From Streptomyces bacillaris (GTDB lineage Bacteria > Actinomycetota > Actinomycetes > Streptomycetales > Streptomycetaceae), in the NCBI RefSeq assembly GCF_003268675.1, contig NZ_CP029378.1:6510001-6574000 (forward strand): a DNA stretch of 64,000 nucleotides. The letters run 5' to 3'. Of this stretch, positions 60,201 through 64,000 are shown piece by piece. Made by a program: the position numbers and the translations under genes. The stretch's first letter is position 1. Each line of letters begins with the position of its first letter. The notes beneath the pieces are model-generated. The model saw only the letters and a list, made by a program, of their open reading frames with translations. It did no database searches and had not been told where the DNA came from.

Positions 60201-61274
60201 TCAGCCTTCCTGCAGGGTGGTGAGGCCGTGCTCGATGAAGACCGGGACCAGTTCACCGATCCGGTCGAAGCCCGCGCCGACGGTCTGGCCGAGGGTGTAG
60301 CGGTAGTGGATGCCCTCCAGGATCACGGCGAGCTTGAACCAGGCGAACGCGGTGTACCAGGAGATGGCGGAGGTGTCCCGGCCCGACCCGGCGGCGTACC
60401 GCTCGATCAGCTCGGCGGGGGAGGGGTGCCCGGCGGCGCCGCTGGTGGTGGAGACGGGGGAGTGCGGCAGACCGAGGTCGGAGCTGTACATCACGAGCAG
60501 CCCGAGGTCGGTCAGCGGATCGCCCAGCGTGGACATCTCCCAGTCCAGGACGGCGTTGATCCGCTCGTCGGGGCCGAGCAGCACGTTGTCCAGGCGGTAG
60601 TCGCCGTGGACGACCGTGGGCGCGGGCGACGCGGGCAGTTCGCGGCCGAGCGAGGCGTGCAGCTCGTCGATGCCGGCCAGTTCCCGGTTGCGGGAGGCGT
60701 CCAGCTGCTTGCCCCAGCGCCGCAACTGCCGGTCCAGGAACCCGTCGGGCCGCCCGAAGTCCCCGAGCCCCACGGCCTCCGGGTCCACCGCGTGCAGGTC
60801 GACCAGGGTGTCGACGAGCGCGAGGACGGCGGCCCGGGTGCGCTCGGGACCCAGCGGGGCGAGCTGTTCGGCGGTGCGGTACGGAACGCCCTCGACGTGC
60901 TCCATGACGTAGAAGGGCGCACCGAGCACGGTCTCGTCCTCGCAGAGCAGGACCGGCTCCGGCACGGGGACGGCGGTGGGGTGCAGGGCCCTGATCACCC
61001 GGTGCTCGCGCTTCATGTCGTGGGCGGTGGCCAGCACATGGCCCAGCGGCGGCCTGCGGACCACCCACCGCCCGGTCCCGTCGGTGACGGTGTACGTGAG
61101 GTTCGACCGCCCGCCCTCGATCAGCCGGGCCTCCAGCGGCCCGCGCACCAGCCCGGGGCGCTCGCGGTCGAGATGGCCGCGCAGCAGCTCGGGGTCGAGA
61201 CCTGGTGGGGGACGGGGCTCATGGGGCGTACCTCCGGGCGATGGGACCAGGAAATCAGAACGGTCGGTGACCAT
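60201..61274 (-). CDS. APH-fold phosphotransferase (ACAD11-type kinase)
   Basis: A 357-residue kinase-fold protein. Blocks: LIEGGRSNLTYTVTDGTGRWVVRRPP, YVMEHVEGVPYRTAEQLAPLG, the catalytic loop TVVHGDYRLDNVLL, and the metal loop AVLDWEMSTLGDPLTDLGLLV. This fits the phosphotransferase family paired with acyl-CoA dehydrogenases, not antibiotic resistance. The start is doubtful: in-frame ATG 61274 has no ribosome site and touches the operator, while GGAGG (61231-61235) precedes ATG 61222, which is out of frame by one base. A slip in the G run at 61207-61211 would reconcile them. Confidence 0.87.
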   Translation of the reverse strand: MVTDRSDFLVPSPGGTPHEPRPPPGLDPELLRGHLDRERPGLVRGPLEARLIEGGRSNLTYTVTDGTGRWVVRRPPLGHVLATAHDMKREHRVIRALHPTAVPVPEPVLLCEDETVLGAPFYVMEHVEGVPYRTAEQLAPLGPERTRAAVLALVDTLVDLHAVDPEAVGLGDFGRPDGFLDRQLRRWGKQLDASRNRELAGIDELHASLGRELPASPAPTVVHGDYRLDNVLLGPDERINAVLDWEMSTLGDPLTDLGLLVMYSSDLGLPHSPVSTTSGAAGHPSPAELIERYAAGSGRDTSAISWYTAFAWFKLAVILEGIHYRYTLGQTVGAGFDRIGELVPVFIEHGLTTLQEG

Positions 61275-61275
61275 G

Positions 61276-61293
61276 ATGCCGACCAGTCGGTAT
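61276..61293 (-). promoter_or_regulatory. TetR-type operator before phosphotransferase/acyl-CoA dehydrogenase operon
   Basis: ATGCCGACCAGTCGGTAT is a near-perfect palindrome. Read on the minus strand it starts ATACCGACTGGT, matching the 54087 operator. GGTCGGTGACC (61262-61272) beside it may be a second half-site. Confidence 0.68.
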
Positions 61294-61451
61294 GTCGTCC
61301 AGTGTGCTCCCGCGATCGGGCGCCGGGAACGCGTCCGCACCGCCCTCGTCGGCCTCCGGCACACCGGCCGCGACCCGAGCACCCCGCTGCCGCCGCACAC
61401 CGTCGTCCGCCCTGAGTTGCGCGCGCCCTGACCTGCGCCGAAGGTCGAGGG

Positions 61452-62387
61452 ATGAAGGCGATCAGCTACAGCGCGTACGGCTCGGCCGATGTCCTGGAGT
61501 ACGGCGAGCGGCCCGACCCCAAGGTCGGCCCCGACGCGGTCCTGGTGAAGGTGCGGGCCGCCGCCGTCAACCCGGTCGACTGGAAGGCCCGCGAGGGGTT
61601 CCTGCAGGGCGGCCTCGAAGCCGTCTTCCCGGTGATCCCCGGCTGGGACGTCTCCGGGGTCGTCGTGCAACCGGGCGTCGCCGTCGACGAGTTCGCGGTC
61701 GGGGACGAGGTGATCGGCTACGTCCGGGAGGACTTCCTCTCCCGCGGTACGTTCGCGGAGTACGTCGCCGCCCCCGTGCGCACCCTCGCCCGCAAACCGC
61801 TCAGCCTGAGCTTCGAGGAGGCCGCCGGGCTGCCGCTGGCCGGGCTCACCGCGTACCAGGTGCTGCACCGCACCCTGAAGATCCGCGACGGCGACACCGT
61901 CCTGGTCCACGCGGCGGCGGGCGGGGTCGGCTCCCTCGCCGTGCAGATCGCCCGCCACGAGGGGTGCCGGGTCATCGGCACCGCCAGCGAGCGTAACCAC
62001 GCGTACGTACGCGGCCTGGGCGGCGAGCCCGTCACGTACGGGGAGGGCCTCGCCGAGCGGCTGCGGGAACTGGTCCCCGACGGTTTCGACGCGGCCTTCG
62101 ACACCGTGGGCGGGGAGGCGCTGCGGGTCTCGGCGGAGACCCCGGCCGAGGGCGGCCGGCTCGCCTCGATCGCGGACAGCGAGGTGTTCTCGTACGGCGG
62201 CCGCTACGCCTTCGTCCGCCCCGACGCGGCCGACCTGGCCCAGCTCGCGGAACTGGCCGAACAGGGCATCGTCACCGTCCACGTGGACCGGGTCTTCCCG
62301 CTGGATCAGGCGGCCGAGGCGTACCGGCTCAACCAGGAGGGACGTACGCGGGGGAAGATCGTCGTCACGGTGGACTGGGACGCCTGA
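61452..62387 (+). CDS. NADP-dependent quinone oxidoreductase-like MDR
   Basis: A 311-residue medium-chain reductase without zinc ligands. Signatures: ISYSAYGSADVLEYGERPDPKVGP, VKVRAAAVNPVDWKAREG, VIPGWDVSGVV, LPLAGLTAYQVLHRTLKIRDGDTVLVHAAAGGVGSLAVQIARHEG (the NADPH fold) and a C-terminal GKIVVTV. It reduces quinones or activated alkenes. It starts at ATG 61452 and is divergent from the phosphotransferase gene by about 180 bases. Confidence 0.9.
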   Translation: MKAISYSAYGSADVLEYGERPDPKVGPDAVLVKVRAAAVNPVDWKAREGFLQGGLEAVFPVIPGWDVSGVVVQPGVAVDEFAVGDEVIGYVREDFLSRGTFAEYVAAPVRTLARKPLSLSFEEAAGLPLAGLTAYQVLHRTLKIRDGDTVLVHAAAGGVGSLAVQIARHEGCRVIGTASERNHAYVRGLGGEPVTYGEGLAERLRELVPDGFDAAFDTVGGEALRVSAETPAEGGRLASIADSEVFSYGGRYAFVRPDAADLAQLAELAEQGIVTVHVDRVFPLDQAAEAYRLNQEGRTRGKIVVTVDWDA

Positions 62388-62405
62388 ACAGTCCTGGGGG
62401 CGCGC

Positions 62406-62756
62406 TCAGAACAGCATGGCCACCGCGAACACCGCGAACGCCACCGTGCACAGCGCCGCCGTCAGCGCCCCGCGCGGCGCGAACGGCTCCGGCCGGGCGA
62501 CGCCCAGGCGCTGCACCCTGCGGTGGGCCACCGCCAGGAACCCCAGCCAGGCCACGGCGGTCAGCGCCACCGCCACCAGCGCGGCCGGGGTCGCACCGCT
62601 GTGCAGCGCCTGCCGCCCGGCGAGCAGCGCCACGACCGTGGCGGAGAGCGTGGTACGCCGCCACGCGAGCCGGGTCCGCTCGGGCTGCAGCCCGGGATCC
62701 CGCTCCCCGCCTCCGCCTTCGCTACGGCCCCCGCCCCCGTCCCGTACGACCGTCAC
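62406..62756 (-). CDS. DUF202 membrane protein
   Basis: A 116-residue membrane protein. After a Gly-rich start, DPGLQPERTRLAWRRTTLSATVVALL holds the DUF202 hallmark (E-R-T-x-L-A-W-x-R-T). Three hydrophobic segments follow. GTG 62756 overlaps the preceding stop as GTGA, so it is co-translated with the second DUF202 gene. The function of the family is unknown. Confidence 0.82.
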   Translation of the reverse strand: MTVVRDGGGGRSEGGGGERDPGLQPERTRLAWRRTTLSATVVALLAGRQALHSGATPAALVAVALTAVAWLGFLAVAHRRVQRLGVARPEPFAPRGALTAALCTVAFAVFAVAMLF

Positions 62757-63148
62757 CGGCTCTCCCAGCCGAAGAGGACCACCACCACCATCACGACGGC
62801 CGCCACCGCGACCACCAGGCCGAGCACCGTCGGGAAGCGGGAGACCGGCAGATCCTCCCCGCGCCGCATCGCCCGCTCGCACCGCACCCAGTGGTTGACC
62901 GCCCGCAGCGCGCACAGCACACCGGCGGCGAGCAGCCCGACGGCGAGCCCCGCCCGGACGCCCCAGGCCAGGTCGGGCAGGAACTGGTCCACGGCGAAGC
63001 CGCCGCCGATCAGGGCGAGGGCCGTCCTGATCCAGGCGAGGAACGTGCGCTCGTTGGCCAGGGAGAACCGGTAGTCGGGGGTGGCCCCCTCCTCCCGGAT
63101 CCGCTGCGGCGCGAACCACAGGCGTACGCTCTGCGCGATCTTGTTCAC
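62753..63148 (-). CDS. YidH-type DUF202 membrane protein
   Basis: A 131-residue inner-membrane protein: PDYRFSLANERTFLAWIRTALALIGGGFAVDQFL gives the DUF202 signature inside the first segment. Two more hydrophobic segments follow (GVRAGLAVGLLAAGVLCAL and VLGLVVAVAAVVMVVVVLFGW). It is first of a two-gene unit with the other DUF202 protein. Such pairs may form hetero-oligomers; the role is unknown. Confidence 0.88.
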   Translation of the reverse strand: MNKIAQSVRLWFAPQRIREEGATPDYRFSLANERTFLAWIRTALALIGGGFAVDQFLPDLAWGVRAGLAVGLLAAGVLCALRAVNHWVRCERAMRRGEDLPVSRFPTVLGLVVAVAAVVMVVVVLFGWESR

Positions 63149-63165
63149 ACGGGCACCTTACGAGG

Positions 63166-63684
63166 TCAGAGCGCCCGGAACTCCTTGAGCCGCCGGTACG
63201 CCTCCACCCCGTCCGGCACCCACAGCCACGCACCGAGCCGCTCCTCCAGCTCCGCACCGTCCAGGAAGGCGTGCCAGGCGACCTCCTCGACCTGCGGCGA
63301 GACCGGAAGCTCGCACCGCACCTGGTAGACCGCCGACCACCAGGAGTGCTTCCCACCGGTGTAGAGGAACCGGAACAGCGGCTCGGGCTCCGGCAGCCCC
63401 GAGACCCCCAGCTCCTCCTCCGCCTCGCGCAGCGCCGCCTCGTCGTAGGACTCGCCCGCGCCCACCACCCCGCCGACGAACATGTCGTAGTACGAGGGAA
63501 AGAGCAGCTTGGTCGCCGTGCGGCGGTGGACGAAGACCCGCCCCTCGGCGTCCCGCGCCTCGATGAAGACGCAGCGGTGGCGCAGCCCCCGGGCGGTCGC
63601 CTCGCCGCGCGGGGCCTGCCCGACGACCTCGTCGTTCTCGTCGACGATGTCCAGGGTCTCGTCAGAAGGCGTCATGCGTTTCAT
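63166..63684 (-). CDS. NUDIX hydrolase
   Basis: A 172-residue NUDIX protein. The Nudix box is complete (GVVGAGESYDEAALREAEEELGV region). ETLDIVDENDEVVGQAPRGEATARGLRHRCVFI at the start resembles YfcD/isopentenyl-diphosphate isomerase-like NUDIX enzymes, which often act on nucleotide or CoA diphosphates. Start ATG 63684; ATG 63675 is an in-frame alternative. It lies upstream of the DUF202 pair by 17 bases, same strand, so it may be one operon. Confidence 0.9.
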   Translation of the reverse strand: MKRMTPSDETLDIVDENDEVVGQAPRGEATARGLRHRCVFIEARDAEGRVFVHRRTATKLLFPSYYDMFVGGVVGAGESYDEAALREAEEELGVSGLPEPEPLFRFLYTGGKHSWWSAVYQVRCELPVSPQVEEVAWHAFLDGAELEERLGAWLWVPDGVEAYRRLKEFRAL

Positions 63685-63795
63685 CCAACAGCACCCGGGT
63701 GGTTGACGTGGCAGCGGCCGGTACCCAAGATCTGACGCACGGGTAACTTGTCACCCCGGTGCCCCTCCCCGCCCCTTCCCGACAGGATGGAACCG

Positions 63796-64000
63796 ATGGC
63801 GTACGACGCTGATGTGATCGTGATCGGGGCAGGGCTCGCCGGACTCGTGGCCACCGCCGAACTGGCCGACGCGGGCCGTTCCGTGATCCTCCTGGACCAG
63901 GAGCCCGAGCAGTCGATCGGCGGGCAGGCCCACTGGTCCTTCGGGGGCCTCTTCCTCGTCGACTCGCCGGAGCAGCGCCGGCTGCGGATCAAGGACAGCC
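63796..64000 (+). CDS. FAD-binding dehydrogenase, partial
   Basis: The first 68 codons of a gene that continues past the right edge: MAYDADVIVIGAGLAGLVAT is the Rossmann G-x-G-x-x-G FAD motif. IGGQAHWSFGGLFLVDSPEQRR follows, typical of the FAD-binding dehydrogenase/3-ketosteroid dehydrogenase-like class (FAD-binding domain 2). ATG 63787 (MEP) is in frame and could be the start; AGGA at 63784-63787 favours 63796. The substrate cannot be told. Confidence 0.85.
   Translation, partial: MAYDADVIVIGAGLAGLVATAELADAGRSVILLDQEPEQSIGGQAHWSFGGLFLVDSPEQRRLRIKDS

Noticed and set aside
60201..61274. Aminoglycoside resistance gene
   Set aside because: The fold is APH-like, but motifs and pairing with an acyl-CoA dehydrogenase match the ACAD11-type family.

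Overview
This window is high-GC actinobacterial DNA with the marks of a Streptomyces chromosome: strong third-position GC, frequent GTG and TTG starts, ATGA/GTGA gene overlaps, rare TTA codons, and many secreted hydrolases. The streptogrisin-type protease, the aminopeptidase (very like the S. griseus enzyme), dnaE2, the GDSL lipase, hmgA and soxR are typical of conserved chromosome-arm gene order in this genus. No tRNA, rRNA, prophage, IS element or CRISPR array was seen.

Layout. (1) 1-8.6 kb: an FxSxx-COOH RiPP locus. It has a peptide precursor ending FNSAL (fxsA), a radical SAM/SPASM cyclophane synthase with a dead hydroxylase extension (fxsBH), a TIR-like protein (fxsC) and a 1310-residue ParA-like/TIR/NB-ARC/TPR protein (fxsT). 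A divergent 2TM SLATT-type gene runs off the left edge. The architecture resembles an NLR-type conflict or signalling system built around a modified peptide. (2) 8.8-20.2 kb: secreted enzymes (S1 protease, phospholipase A2, lipase, and a sortase-anchored LPMO broken by a one-base frameshift) around a LexA-boxed dnaE2-imuB-like mutagenesis cassette. (3) 20.4-24.3 kb: a tripartite tricarboxylate transporter (tctCBA) with a divergent response regulator. (4) 24.3-36.8 kb: a methyltransferase-NUDIX-VOC fusion, DUF402, double GNAT, GntR, DUF5925 AAA ATPase, GDSL lipase, CoA-transferase, a type ISP specificity-domain protein, GntR/UTRA and hmgA. (5) 36.9-46 kb: molybdopterin oxidoreductase, CitMHS citrate transporter, MFS exporter, aldehyde and alcohol dehydrogenases, PPK2. 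(6) 46-64 kb: three TetR-controlled acyl-CoA modules, soxR, a BKACE enzyme, NamZ muramidase, M28 aminopeptidase, a quinone-reductase-like enzyme, two DUF202 proteins, NUDIX, and the start of an FAD dehydrogenase.

Regulation can be read from shared sites. Three different palindromes each occur exactly at two promoters and appear to tie each TetR gene to its targets: 42368/46943, 48575/49805 and 54087/61276. A TGGCATG element lies upstream of four secreted hydrolase genes and a near copy lies before a fifth, suggesting AdpA-like co-control. TTA codons in fxsC and the BKACE gene imply bldA dependence.

A second pattern is structural. At least eight intergenic stretches, most of them beginning at or next to a stop codon, hold short tandem repeats of 14-36 bp. 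A 30-bp inverted repeat of the common Streptomyces intergenic type supplies the C-terminal codons and stop of one TetR gene.
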